In this document: positions 24,521-36,731 of the stretch, piece after piece
How positions within the stretch are numbered: the stretch's first letter is position 1
Layout: every line of letters starts with the position of its first letter
Source of the DNA: Bombardia bombarda
Lineage: Eukaryota; Ascomycota; Sordariomycetes; Sordariales; Lasiosphaeriaceae
Reading direction: 5' to 3'
DNA length: 64,000 nt
Assembly (NCBI GenBank): GCA_030512295.1
Contig: JAULSR010000004.1
Location: 2,046,001-2,110,000 of the forward strand
Position numbers and translations under genes: made by a program
Notes under the pieces: generated by a model
The model's input: only the letters and a program-made list of their open reading frames with translations
What the model was told of the DNA's origin: nothing
Databases searched by the model: none

Positions 24521-27500
24521 TAGCCGAAGACAACGGCGGCGGCGGCGGCGGAGCCGATGGAGGAGGCGTCTAGTTAGCTTACTTACCTACACACACCGAA
24601 CCTGCACACGCCGAGTGCTTCGACTGCTCATGCCAGCCGAGGCAAGGAGTGGAGGAAGGAAGAGATGAAGCCTGCTTGTCTGCATGCCTCCCTTCCTGCC
24701 TAGGTACTGTCCCGCTTACATGCGGCCTCGTGGCGAGCGTTGCGTGACTGGCGTTCCTGCCTTAGTAAGCGCTGACGCGCTATGCTAAGTGCGGATGAAC
24801 AAGATGGGATTTTAGTTGGCCAGGATTAAATGTCCTGGCTAATTTCGATGCCGAAGAGTTGAGAGGCTGGAGTTGTCCGTTGTCTGCCCCAATAATACAC
24901 CAACCGAGGGATGATGATGCGATAGATTCTTATAATAAACTACACATTCCAATCTTGGAGATTGTGTTCATACCTACCTACCTGACTGAGCAAGGACATA
25001 CGATATTGCCTGTCTGCTGCTTTCTTTTTATGGGATTGTGGTGTGTTGCTGCTTGTTGTGTTGTTGGTGAATCGGAATAGCTGGCCGGAAGGGTGGTGGA
25101 CCGGTCTTGATCGATTCTGTAGCCGCCCGTCCACACACCTACATGGGCCGATACATATGTGCAGATGGGTGTGAGTGTGTAGATGCGTACCTTGCTCAAA
25201 TCATATTGGTCGCTGTCGTCGATGTACGTCAGGTAGGGGGGTAGATGGCCGAACCATTGGTAAGGTATGGTTATGGTTCGGGCGATACAATACTTACCGC
25301 ATGACGGAACTTCCGAGCTTCTGGATCAAACTGGCTGGGTGGGGAGATGTTCCTTTCCGTAGACACCTTTGGTAGTTACATGCCCACCTAGGTAGGCAGA
25401 CACGCAGGCGCCCTTTGATCCTCGCGGGGTGGACCTACCTCACTGGCTGGCTACCAGGCCGGCCAACCGGCGGCGGCGGTCCTCTTGGTGGGATAGCTCG
25501 GTGTGTTGACATACCCGAAATCAAGAAGGAGGAGGGAGGAGGGAGCAAGGGTGTCACGAGCAGTTGGCGCCAGTTGTGGACATATCTACCTGTCTTTCTG
25601 TGTTGCATGTTCTGGGAGTGCAGAAGTGGTGTGTGTAAATGTGTGTGTGTGACTGGATGTACTGCATTCGAGATGGCTATTATACCAAGTATAATGTTTC
25701 TCTTACTCTTGCTGTATGTCTCTGGACCCGGACCATGATGGTTGAGTACATTCTCTATCGATCATTTGGTGTTGTGTACCCACCTATCTATCCACTTGGT
25801 TATCGAGAAACTCCTCTGTTTCGTTTTCTCTGGCTCAACACTCATGCGCCCGCCATTTTATTCTGTGTGCGTGTAAGTGTAAGTAAGTGTGATACTTGTG
25901 CTAGTTGTCTGTGCTTAGTCGTGATGGCCATAATGATGCATCATAGATGACAGAATATGTAATGAGTTTACATCGGGATGTTTTGGTGTCGAACAACTCC
26001 ACTTGACTTGTTTCTCCCGTCCTTCCTTTTCCCTTCCTTCTTCTTCTTTATTTGTCTCGTTTCACTTGGGCTTACTGACTGACCTGGCTTTCCGCTGTGC
26101 ACACATATACTATGTACTACAAACCTTAGCTTTGTGCAAGTATTAGTGGCACCATCAGCAAGAGCCTGTAAACGAAGAGCAGAGGTAATACCTACTGTAA
26201 GTCTAAGGCTGAGTAGAGTCGGTGTCACGCAATTTATCAACTTTCTTTTGCTTGTCTTGTGTGTTGTATCAGCCTGAGATGGATAAGCCGTATACAGGTA
26301 GCGCCCAATGTCGCATGCCTGCTTGCTGTGGTGTTTAGAGTCTGGGATAGGTAGGTAGATAGAGGTATGATAATATTGCCCAGCCCAGGTGAAGCGGCTG
26401 AGAATGTGGGTTGTTTCCTGGCTGTTGTGTACCCAAGGTTGAGTTACTTGGATTCGTAGGTGGTGTATCGATACTTCCAGATGTAGGCAGACATGTAGGC
26501 AGATCGAGTCCACTGGTGCGTCGCCGCCGCCGCCGCCGCCACCACATTCATTCACTCGACCCGGCTCTGGCGCTGGTGAAAGGCGTCGGATGCACATTGA
26601 AGTGAAAGGACACACACATATCCAAGTATTTGCCCTATAGCGGTGAGGTGAGATATTACACAGGCGATGGTTACATAACTACTGCGGTAGAATGGCGTGT
26701 GTAACTATATGTATGTAGGTGGGAGGTCCACAAACCTTCGTTGGATGGGGGCTGACATTGGCGTTATACATCAGATGTCGGCGTCGGTGGACGGTTTGTT
26801 GTCGTTGTCGAAGTTGTTGTGCATAGACTACTAGCGTTTCGGTGAAGAGTTTCCCGCCGCATTTGTCTGAGTACAACGTTTGTAGTCTCCATGTGCGAGG
26901 TGTGAGATCAGTGTGTTTGCAGGTAACATAGCGATGAGGGCAGCGGCAACATCCATCTCGGATGACTCCGTGCCTCGAGCATGCGGAAATTCCCCAGACG
27001 ATTATCTCACCGACATATGTAGAAATGGTATTGGTGAGGTGATCAGGTTGGTGGGCAGGTTCCCTCACTTTCAACTTGGTATCTTGCCTCATTTGATGCA
27101 CCATCGCGGCTCAATAGCACTAGATGTGGCAAGTCCGACAGGCACTCATCCGCACACGTACATGATGTTGTACATGATATTGAAAAAGAGAAGAGTTTAT
27201 CCTCCTTTGGTCGGTGTGCATTGCTGAGCCCTCGACCAGCATCATCGATAACATGACGCCGTCTGTTTGTTCAGTCTCGTTACCCTCCGACATTCTCTAC
27301 TCAGCACAGCGCACATCATCCTGTCCGTCCGCAAATGGACCGAAGGATCACGGCGCACGACGGCGGCTTGCCACCCGGCTTCGGGTAGTCAGGCATGCGG
27401 CTATCAGTCGAGCCTTCTGCCGTCCCACCTCACCGACCACACAGTACGCTCTTGTTTACCACCACCCCCTTTGTTTTCTTTCTTTGGGCACAGGTGACCC

Positions 27501-30500
27501 AGCTGGCTAGGACATTTCTGTGTTTTCGTTTCCCCAGCTCTGGAACCGCGCACGAGAGAGTAATTGGCTCGCTCGCCCCATATTCCCGCCCGCTCTTGAA
27601 ACGCTGCACCCGATCTCTCTCTCTGGGACAGACAAACATGGGACAGTGCATCTTTGTAGCACGCAGCTATACTCGAACTGGCCGGGCCTGCAGCGACCCG
27701 GGCCTGGCCCGGTCTGAGTCTGGGTCTGGCAGCAGCAGAGAGATCTCGTGGCCGGTTCCCCGAGCGAGGATCAAGGTAAAAAAGAAATCATCTGTTCTTC
27801 ACAGTGCTTATAGCACTGATCACCATTTTTACTGTGCCGCAGGCGCCCTGAATATGCGCCTGCGCGTCGGTTGGTTCGAGCGTGCAGTACCTCTCTCGTG
27901 CAGTCGTGAAGCCGGCTTTCTTGGCCTATGGTGGTGGCACATGTATGTACAGTCATTAATAAACAGCTTGTTTGCTCTTGATAGAGATCTAGGGAGTGGC
28001 CCATGTTGTATCCGCACGGCACAACCGATTAAATTGGATGCGGCAGTGATTGTTGGTGCCTGGAGGCAACAAATGGATCGATGGCGTTGTCGGCGCCTGT
28101 CAGATCCTCTGGATGTAGGCCCGCGCCCACACTCACTGTTTGCCCTGGAAACATCCGAGTGGCTGGGACTGATACCAGACGCTCTCTTGTGACTGAGCTA
28201 GCTGGCTCGTTGGTGTGTCACCGCTTGTCAGTTGTGACGGCGGAGCAAAACGACTCATTCATTTGCGCTTCCAATACCTTGGCAGATTCGGGTGATATAT
28301 TCGGATGAGTTTGTTCGAAACCAAGGAAAGAGTGACGAGAAAGTCATAACACCTTGCCCGTATCGGTCTGCCCGGCTTGTCGTCGTCATTACCAGTGAAC
28401 TACACTGCAAAGGGGTGATACGAATGCCCCTGAATGATGTAAATGAGACCTTCCCCGCTGTAGATCTTTGCGAGAAGGTGAACTGTCGAGTAGCCGGTTC
28501 AGCAACACTGCCCATCGGGATATCGAGTGCAGACATAACGGCCGGTCTCAACCCCTTTGAAAGACTGCTGATCCTTTCGCTGATGGAGTTTTCGCCCAAT
28601 GTTTGGCATCGATAGATATCACACCAGCCCACATATTCCCAGAATCCCTCCACTGTGATTGATGCACGTGCGCTAATAGATATGTTGGGGCCCCCCCGAG
28701 TCGATCCCTGATATCATGGCTATGGTAATTCTACCCGAGCCCCTATACATACAGGGGGATGAAGGAGTCTCGGCCGGATGCTTCATGTATGTGGGCTCGA
28801 GAGCGGGCATCTCCTCGTGTTTGGATATTGGCCTGTGATACACTGGGACGGGCTCATCTTCATCCCATCAACCGTTGGATGTCTTCAGTATGTACCTGGA
28901 TGACGAGGACGAGAAGAGGGGTGGAGAGGTCACCCGATATCCGACATTCTCCGCCCATTTTCTGCCTCATTTCCGAGCTCCCCTCATATGGCATGCGGCG
29001 GCGGTAGTGTGATGACTAGTCACTTGTGATGCTGAGAGGAGTTAGAGGTAAAGATCACAACGTAATCGCACAGTAGCAAAGTAGCTAGTTATATTGGCAC
29101 AGTTGACCAAGCACGCACGCTTCACGCCTGGCTGCCGGCAGGGAGATTACCGGGCAACCCAACAAATGCAGCCAGCCTTGCGCCACTCGGGTACAGCAGC
29201 TGCCTCAACATTTGTGATGTGATCACGGCAACATCTGAACACCGAGTTGGGTGTGTTTGCTCATGTCTCAATCAATAGATCAGGGTGTCAAGGGAGACCA
29301 TCATTTGCCTCACGGAACAAGCACTTGGTTGAACTTGGGATCTGATTGCTCAATTCGAATTTGATCGCCCGTCTAAACCACTTGGACCATCGTCATGGTT
29401 GATGTGATATGGGGTGGGGGGGCTGCTAACTTGGTTGCACTCGGTGGTCCGCCCCCAAAAAGGGGGCGGACGGACGGTGGGTGGTGTGCTAAAGTGACTC
29501 CGGGCTCCCAGCGCACAGACATACGGAATAACTAACGGGACAGGGCGTTGGCAAGTGGTCAGCTATCAGTGTGGTGTAGTGGAGGTATTCGTGGGCACTG
29601 GGCAGGTTCTCTCGCGCAATGGGGCCCCGCCATCGAGATCTCCCGAGTCTAGTCCGTAAGCCCATCGAGATCGCTTACACTAGGAGGGGACGAAGTGGCA
29701 CGTCACGCCCATTGAAGGCGGAGGAGATTTAAGTGGGGAGATCAGAGAATTTACACCGTAAAAAGGAGGGACCACTCTGAATTCATTCGACGCTACCATG
29801 TCAAGCGAATATGAGCTAAGAAAAGGGAGAATTTAGGGCAGATCAGATCACATCAAGCTAGCTTCGGCCGTGTTGTTACGACATTGAAACAGGAAACCTA
29901 CAAACATATTGCATGTTGGGACCACACTACTGTGCGGTGGTGGTGTGATGTGCCGTTTCTTCGAGGTCCCTAATCATGCACTCGGGTGTTCGCTTGGGAT
30001 TCTCGAAGGACCCTGCGAATCCCGTAGTATCGTGATTGTTTTTTGCTACTCTGCCGAGCAGATTTGCTTTTGCGCATACCGATGCCAGGGTTTGATTGCA
30101 AGGCTGGGTGTACAGTAGCTATGTACGAAGTATATGAACTCGGTAAGGCGGATTTGTGGTGATCTCCATGTCTTGCCTTGATATCACAACTACCAAAGCT
30201 GGCAAGGAAAGCAAGGCAGGCGAGATAGGTACGAAACAAAGATCCCGGTTCTAAGATTGTGTTGGTGGAAAACATCAGTCTAGCGGTGGCATATCCAGAC
30301 AAAGCCAGTGTAGACGATATAGTGGCATGTAACCATGCTTGGACAAGCAAAGTACTTGGTCTGTTTTAAGCCCTGGGTGCATGATGCTGTGAATCGTGAT
30401 TGACAGGTCGTTGCGATGCTTCCAGTGTTTGAAGAGCGTTTGCGGGAGTGGGCCCAGTGGCATGGAACGATCGGGCCACGAAGTAGTCCAAGCTGTCTTT

Positions 30501-30780
30501 GGCCCGTCGAGCCCGTCTCTTGGCATCTATCCGTTCCTAGTCAGTGCCTGGTGCCAGGTGGGTGTGGGTTGCGCAAGTTCCTTGGCCTCCAGATCCCTTG
30601 TCATGCTCGTCGTTTTCCAGCCCCCCTTGCTTGCTGCTCCCACTCCAGGCCTGTCCCACTCCGAGCGGAGCGAACTAACGGATTAATTAGTGATCTGCCG
30701 CATTTGGCACCTCGCCTTGTGTGTTGGAAACACCCGGCGGTTTCCAGTGACGGTTTCGTTTGTTTCCCTGGGATCGCAGC
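24521..30780. other. Gene-poor region, left part
   Basis: About 6.3 kb with no gene that I can support. The open frames are short, low-complexity and overlapping on both strands. Short repeats are present: (GGC)n just after the PRP4 stop (24535-24551), a (GTAAGT)-like run near 25865-25890, and (CGC)n at 26522-26541. A perfect GC-rich inverted repeat lies at 29447-29471. Base composition is balanced, unlike RIP-mutated repeats. I could not identify tRNA or rRNA genes. Confidence 0.5.
29447..29471. repeat. Perfect 10-bp GC-rich inverted repeat with A5 loop
   Basis: Left arm GTCCGCCCCC (29447-29456), loop AAAAA, right arm GGGGGCGGAC (29462-29471). It would form a very stable hairpin in RNA. As DNA it pairs two C/G-runs of the kind bound by C2H2 zinc-finger regulators. 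Confidence 0.9.
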
Positions 30781-31173
30781 ATGCCGACTAAGAAACGCAT
30801 CTTTGTTTTGTTACAGGTGGTGTTGTGCATATTCGTGCTCGCAGCTAAAACCACACAGCCGCAAGGAAGAAGGGTTGGTGATGGAGCTGCGGCCAGTGAC
30901 AAAGACCCCTCGGCATACGCATTATCCGCGGCTTCACGCCAGGCCGAGGAAATGATAGTACTTTTGGGTTGGCCAGAGTTGCGCCGCTGTCCGAGGATTG
31001 ATCAACAGTGCATCATGTGCTTTCCAATCCTCGGCGACGGGATATTGAGATTGGGCACTTGTCCTTTCCATCACGGCTGTTGTGTATTGGGGAATAGTAA
31101 CTCGTCATGTCTTTCGATCTGCCACGAGAATACTCCATTCCGGAGATATGAAAGGTATGACGGTTGGATGTGA
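30781..31173 (+). CDS. Candidate small secreted cysteine-rich protein
   Basis: An intronless frame of 130 aa inside the gene-poor region. It starts with a well-shaped signal peptide: MPTKKR, then the hydrophobic stretch IFVLLQVVLCIFVLAA. A possible dibasic processing site (GRR, residues 29-31) follows. The C-terminal half has eight cysteines, spaced C-x6-C-x2-C-x14-C-x5-CC-x8-C-x3-C. The ATG has A at -3. Length, secretion signal, even cysteine count and isolated position are what fungal effector-like proteins show. I recognise no family, and a frame this short could arise by chance. Treat as hypothetical. Confidence 0.35.
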   Translation: MPTKKRIFVLLQVVLCIFVLAAKTTQPQGRRVGDGAAASDKDPSAYALSAASRQAEEMIVLLGWPELRRCPRIDQQCIMCFPILGDGILRLGTCPFHHGCCVLGNSNSSCLSICHENTPFRRYERYDGWM

Positions 31174-34100
31174 TGAGCTGCCTAGCTCTGTGACTGTGCT
31201 AAGTAAGAGCTCTAGGGGGTTGCGCACACCGTTATTTCTGCCCATCATCCCATGGTGAACAAAGATGGTGTGTGGGGGGAGGGGTCGTGGTTGGCCCCAG
31301 GTTGCTTTCCAGAAGATGGAGATGCTAATCAATGTCCCTCGGGGGACGACGACCCATGGTTCAGGGAAACCTCGCAATTTTTCCGGTGCACCAAGGGGAG
31401 GCAATAATGGCACCCATTAATCTAGATTCCCACGGAACCAGACCGCTCGGTTTAGAAGTACCTACGCAAGCTGGGCAATAGTCAATACCAACGTGTGTCA
31501 ATATCACAACCACGCAGAGCAGTGAGAATGACAACGACATCAACAGGCCTAAGCTGTTGGCAACACAAGCAGGAAGCTGGAAGCGAGGGTTGCTGTCGGC
31601 CTCTTTGTCTCCAGCGGTGAGTTTCAGGGACGCAGGCTGTTTACCGACCCGTATGCGTTCTAAGTACAAGGTCCTAGACATTGCAGAATCAACATCGACA
31701 CCATCATTGATCAGGAACGCTGTTTACCATCTGCAATGTCACCAAGAGACAGCCAATCTCTCTGCCTAGCTTTGCGCGCGCATTGCTGATACCAGGCTGG
31801 GGGTGATTGGGATGAGATGGCCCGCTGCGTGGCCGTAGGAAAAAGATAGGCACCAGCGGCCATTTTGATGCGGCCTCGGCGGCTCGAGCTGCCAGACTGA
31901 CTCTGTCTCTCTCCATGAATGGCCACGTCCACCCGAGCACCAGCTTTGACTGGTTACAGCTGACCAAAACGATTGGGGTACTCTTTTAGACGAAAGAGTT
32001 GTTAATAACTTTGCCATGTGGGCGTATGTACAGTGTAATCGCAGCCTCGTATTGTCGCGTAGTCACCTCAAGTAGCACGTATGTTTCCATGGACGATGCG
32101 ATGCACGATCCTCGATGCATCTCATCCGTTTGATGGAGATTTGGAAATTGCAAGTCTGCAAGTTTGCAAGTTACACTTTTCAAAGCTGCTCGCTGATTGG
32201 TGAGATTGTTTGGCGGAAAGCCGCCATTTGATCCGTGCTTCTTTTCCCATCTTGTGTGCTGTGTGGGTCCCCAGTTCCCCTTTACGAATCATGCCCGCAA
32301 TTTGGCCGCAATTTGGCAGGAGGCAGACGAGCAAGTCGAAAGCCAGACTCCAATCCAACAGCACAACAGCAAACGCCCGAAACCAATAATCCGATCCCTT
32401 GCCTCTGCTGCTGCTGGTGCTGGTGCTGGTACTGCTACTGGGTACGTATCGTGGAAGTTTGGACATGAACGACGCCCATCGGTCATTCGGATCAGCGTCC
32501 ACACCGGGCTCAGGTCGTCGTCCTTTCCCATGGCTTGCTAATTTGCCATGGACTTTCCTCCCACTACCAACTGACAATTGCACAGACAGTCGACCTCACG
32601 ACCAATAGGACGCCTTGATCAGTCTTGTTCACCGTCCTGGGAGTCCGCTAGTCACTCAATGCAAATGAGCACGGAGTTTACCACCATTTCTTCTTTCCTG
32701 CGACCCGCCCGTTTCCCGCCGGCGCGACAAGGGTAAAGGGCTACTGGCAGGGTAGGGGGAGGGGCCGACAGCCTCACTTCATGGCCTTGCTTCGGTAAGA
32801 CGCGACCCTGTCGAATCGAAAGTCGTTACAAGGCCGGCGGCATCGATGCGATGCGACGTGGGTCAACCACAAAGTAACGCTATGCTGTGCTCGGCACACA
32901 CCCAAGCACACCCGATCCTTCATGGATGCATCCTCGCAATCCTCGCACTCCTCCCTCCTCAATGGATCCTCATGCCTGATGAGCACCGTGAGATGGCGTT
33001 CGATAGTCGATACTTTCGATACCTTGCTGGCGCTGCGGAACAAGGCACTGAAACCTGTACCTTTCTTCCAGTGTCTCACACACTTGGCACCCTCTTGCAG
33101 CATGCAATCCCAGGGGATTATGGGCCTATCACCTGGACGTTTTCACTGCACCCGTGCTGATACTCCAGTGCTTGCAACCAACAAAACCAATGGTGAGCCA
33201 CCAGACACCACTACCAGCAGCAGGACCGCCCGACTGCCTGCGTTCCCGATGGACCTTCCCCCATCCATCCTATTCGCCTGTCGGACCAAATCAGATTAAT
33301 AGGACACTTGGTCGGACCTACACTAACTCCCTCGGGGCATAGGGTTACAATTGCGACTTGACAATTGCGGCAGTCTGTGCCTGCTTATTACTGCTATGCT
33401 TTAATGTGGAATAAACACGCGCCATTCGTACTACTAGCTGTTCCGAGGAGCACGCTGATCAGTCTCTATCGCCGTGTAACTGCACTTGGTGGGAGGGCCA
33501 TCGAAATGAATGGGGAAATATGCCCAGATCCAGAATCGCAATCACCATCAGAAAGCAAGGTCATGTTGTCCCTTCAGCCTGCTGCAACAAAGGGAGTCAA
33601 GGACAAGACGGCATCGGCAAGAAAAGGCTCATGGGAGGATCCCGAGTCCCGACAATTTTCTAGCTGTTACTAAAACTGTGGATACTCGAAAGATCTGGGC
33701 GCCTCTGTGGCCTCTGTGGCCCCTTACCTTGACCATGGCGAGCATGGCTCCATGGCTTGGGCCGATGGACGATGGACGATGGAGCGTAAATGTTCCAAGA
33801 TAGACTAACGAAGACAGCTCGCACGGATCCCGGTATCTACGCAAGCGGCCAGCGGCCAGCGACAGCGAGAAGTGGAAACCTGAGCTCATGTTGTGCCTCT
33901 GATGATCAACAGTTTCAACACGTGAGCTGGACTGGAGGAGGCGAACTCCCATCTGCGGGCAACAAATGGAGTCCGTGGCGCGCGTCAGGTGCGGAAAGCC
34001 ACACTATCGCCGCCTGTAATCAGCACTGGCTCGAGCCCAAACCACCCCTCCACAGTCGCGCCTCTTTCTTTGCATCCTGAGCCTCCAAGGGTGCACCCTC

Positions 34101-35459
34101 AGCAAAGGTTTCCTAACTTTGCTACCTCGCGGTAGCGTACTTTATCCAAATTGGTGATACTGAACTTGCGTCTCGAAACCCTGCTTCACGCTGCACGGAC
34201 TACTGATACGGAGAATTGATAGCAAATGGATGCACGTTGGAGGCAAACACAATCAGCCCCCAAGCTTCATGCAAATAATGTATCCAGGTTCAATTCTTGG
34301 TGCAGCGAACCAGAGGGCTGTTTAATGTACGACCCAACTGGCTTGGTGATGAGATGATCTACAGAAACATAATAGCACATCAGCCGAGCAGATTGCGAGT
34401 TCTGAATCACTCTGGTGGAGAGCCGGGATGTCGCCAATCAATGCAGGACCTAGGAAGTAAGGAACTACCTTTGGACTTCACAGGAATGCCCACTCCTGAA
34501 AAAGCCCGTGCCTTCAAGTAACCAACAAGACACTGCCGACTCCGGTCTGGTCTTGAAGTCCAGACGAGAGGGCGGGCGAGCCCAAGCATCAAAGGGAAGG
34601 GCGGTTGTGTGTCGTTTCCAATTCCGACTCTCTCGGAAACAAGAAGCAGGCGACAGAGACGAGACATGTTGCATACCAAACAAATCGTCCGATAAAACTG
34701 AAGACAGGACAGAAATGCCTACCAGCAGTTACCTTGCCGTTTCTCGGCCAGTGTAGATACATGTTGCCGGCTATGCGATGGTACGAAGTATGAGCCGTCA
34801 CATCAGTGTCAGTGAATTCAGATTCTAACTTGGAATGGTAGGCAAATGTTTCGCCTTCCCCAGCCGCTGTCGCCCGAAAAGCCTGCTGGTGGCTCGGAAG
34901 GCAAAAGGGCGGAGTGAAGAAAACAAAAACGCTGCCGGTCACACACCACATGGAAGACGAGCAAATGTCTGGGGAGTCAGACTCAGCACAACTAGGAGTG
35001 GCGGACGGTTGCACCCTGCTGAGAGTCGATATGGGGCGCTTTGCTTTGCTCTTTTGCCCTCTTGGTCTTTCTCTCTTCCAATGATGAGCCAGAAACGAAA
35101 CCGTATGACTCGGAAGGCTCGAACGGCATGCTGATTGCTGATTGCTGATGGGCTGGCTGGCAGGCAGAGTGGACTCTCGTTCTTTCCCAAGTGTGGGGCT
35201 CTTTGTTCTTCTGCTACGGCCCACGGGCAATAAGAAAATGGACTGGCTCGGCTGGGGTGGAGACAGCAGGAGGGGTGTGTCTGATGAGCAATGGGTGTTA
35301 GCGGTGGCAGTGACACACGGCGTCTGAGTGGACGTGTGTCAGACCAGTCCTTGTCTTCGTAATTGCTCGTCGTCACAAATCACTCTCGCTGCGCATTAGT
35401 GGGCGCTCCAGAGGCACTAGGGCCATTTCTTGGCGCCCCAGATGAGCCAGGCTCCCAAG

Positions 35460-35502
35460 GCCGCCCACTCGCCGCCCACTCGCCGCCCACTGGCGCCCAC
35501 TC
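35460..35502. repeat. 11-bp tandem repeat (GCCGCCCACTC)
   Basis: Two exact copies, a third with one base missing, and a fourth degenerate copy (GGCGCCCACTC), in non-coding DNA. Confidence 0.8.
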
Positions 35503-36536
35503 ACACCATCCTTCTTCCGAGCTAGCGCCGCGCACTGAAGATTAAGAATAGGATGGCGCATTGTGGGTCTGAAGACAGGATGTGCTGGCCTGACCTAGCC
35601 GGCCAGGATGGCCAGGATGGATGGGTGCCAAGCTTGAGCCAGGGTGCCAGGATGTCCAGGGTCGGTCGGGGGGTTACGTGGGTACGTACTCTCCCCAAGT
35701 CGCCGTCCTCTCCATCCGCAGTGGCCAGTGGCTCTTGGCTCGAGCTTGGTCAATGAGGAGCCATCGACATCGAGCACGGGCAGACTAGGCTAGTCTGACA
35801 AGGGGGCATCATCTGGGCCAATCAAGCCGCCCAGACCACGCGGTTCGAGGGCCAAGCGCACCATGGGCTCAAGAAGCATGGGCACGCATGTACGAAGTCA
35901 CTCCGTACCTCCCCTACCGTGCCATCCTTTGACAGAGAACGGGGCGGCAGAGCGAGCAAGAGCCCACTAGCCCGCCCGCCTGCCCGCCAGAGTGGCCAGA
36001 GTGAGAAGAAGCCAGCCGGCCAGCCAGCCAGTGTCATCGACAAATATCAACGACATCCAGCCCGCGTTATCGTCCCCAAAGGCTGGCTGCTTTGTTCACC
36101 ACCACATTCTCGACACTCATTAACTCAACTCTTTCCCTCCCCTTCCTCCATCTACTAAGTAGAGGAGTTTTGGACCCTTACTTCGTCGCCCTAACCTTTC
36201 GCCCGCCTCGACCATTAGAGACTTGTTACCTTTGCGTTAATACCCAACCCTCGGCGCCGACAGATTCCCAGTGTGACTCGTTCAGTCGAAGTCACTTTTT
36301 GGTTGCGACCCGGACAGAAGTGTGCCTTCTACCAAACCAGGAGAAACCCGCAGCCAGTCCAGTCCCATTTCCAAGGAATAACAGGAGATCTTGAACGTTT
36401 CTTTTCCTTTCTTTGGACATTCTCAGGACTGCCAGATATATCCATTCCGTGGAACAGGATCCCATTTCCTCTTGTTTCTGTGGTTTTGTTTCCTTTTCTT
36501 CTCCTTTCTGGACTTTCTGCGCCCAAGGCCAGTGGT

Positions 36537-36562
36537 CAAGCCAAGCCAAGCCAAGCCAAGCC
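36537..36562. repeat. (CCAAG)n microsatellite in kinase leader
   Basis: Five consecutive CCAAG-type units about 40 bp before the kinase start codon. The frame there is open, so in a non-AUG extension they would encode Lys/Pro/Ser/Gln/Ala repeats. Confidence 0.8.
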
Positions 36563-36597
36563 TGAAAGGAGATAGTATCGGGATCGAGGAGCAGATC

Positions 36598-36697
36598 ATG
36601 CAGCATGTGTCAGCGTACGGATATCCCACTCCGCCAGCCTCGCCAGCAGCATTCGACCAGCAGTGTGCGATTCAGAGCCATTACATCCCGGCCCAGC

Positions 36698-36731
<34 letters not shown>

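Larger units (their letters stand above)
31174..36597. other. Gene-poor region, right part, and kinase leader
   Basis: About 5.4 kb without a supported gene. It holds a three-and-a-half copy 11-bp repeat (35460-35502) and small direct repeats near 33700 and 33765. From about 36090 the sequence becomes C/T-rich and probably is the promoter and 5' leader of the Ran1-like kinase. A (CCAAG)n tract is at 36537-36562. Confidence 0.5.

Noticed and set aside
25968..26615. 215-codon reverse frame in the gene-poor region
   Set aside because: Runs through microsatellite (CGC)n, shows no domain, signal peptide or codon pattern, and a plus-strand frame overlaps part of it. Likely chance.
29560..29600. 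TGGTGTAGTGG resembling a tRNA A box
   Set aside because: No B box and no acceptor stem follow within 60-90 bases.
24521..36597. Possible degenerate transposon filling the desert
   Set aside because: No terminal repeats, transposase or reverse-transcriptase fragments, or AT-rich RIP signature could be seen.
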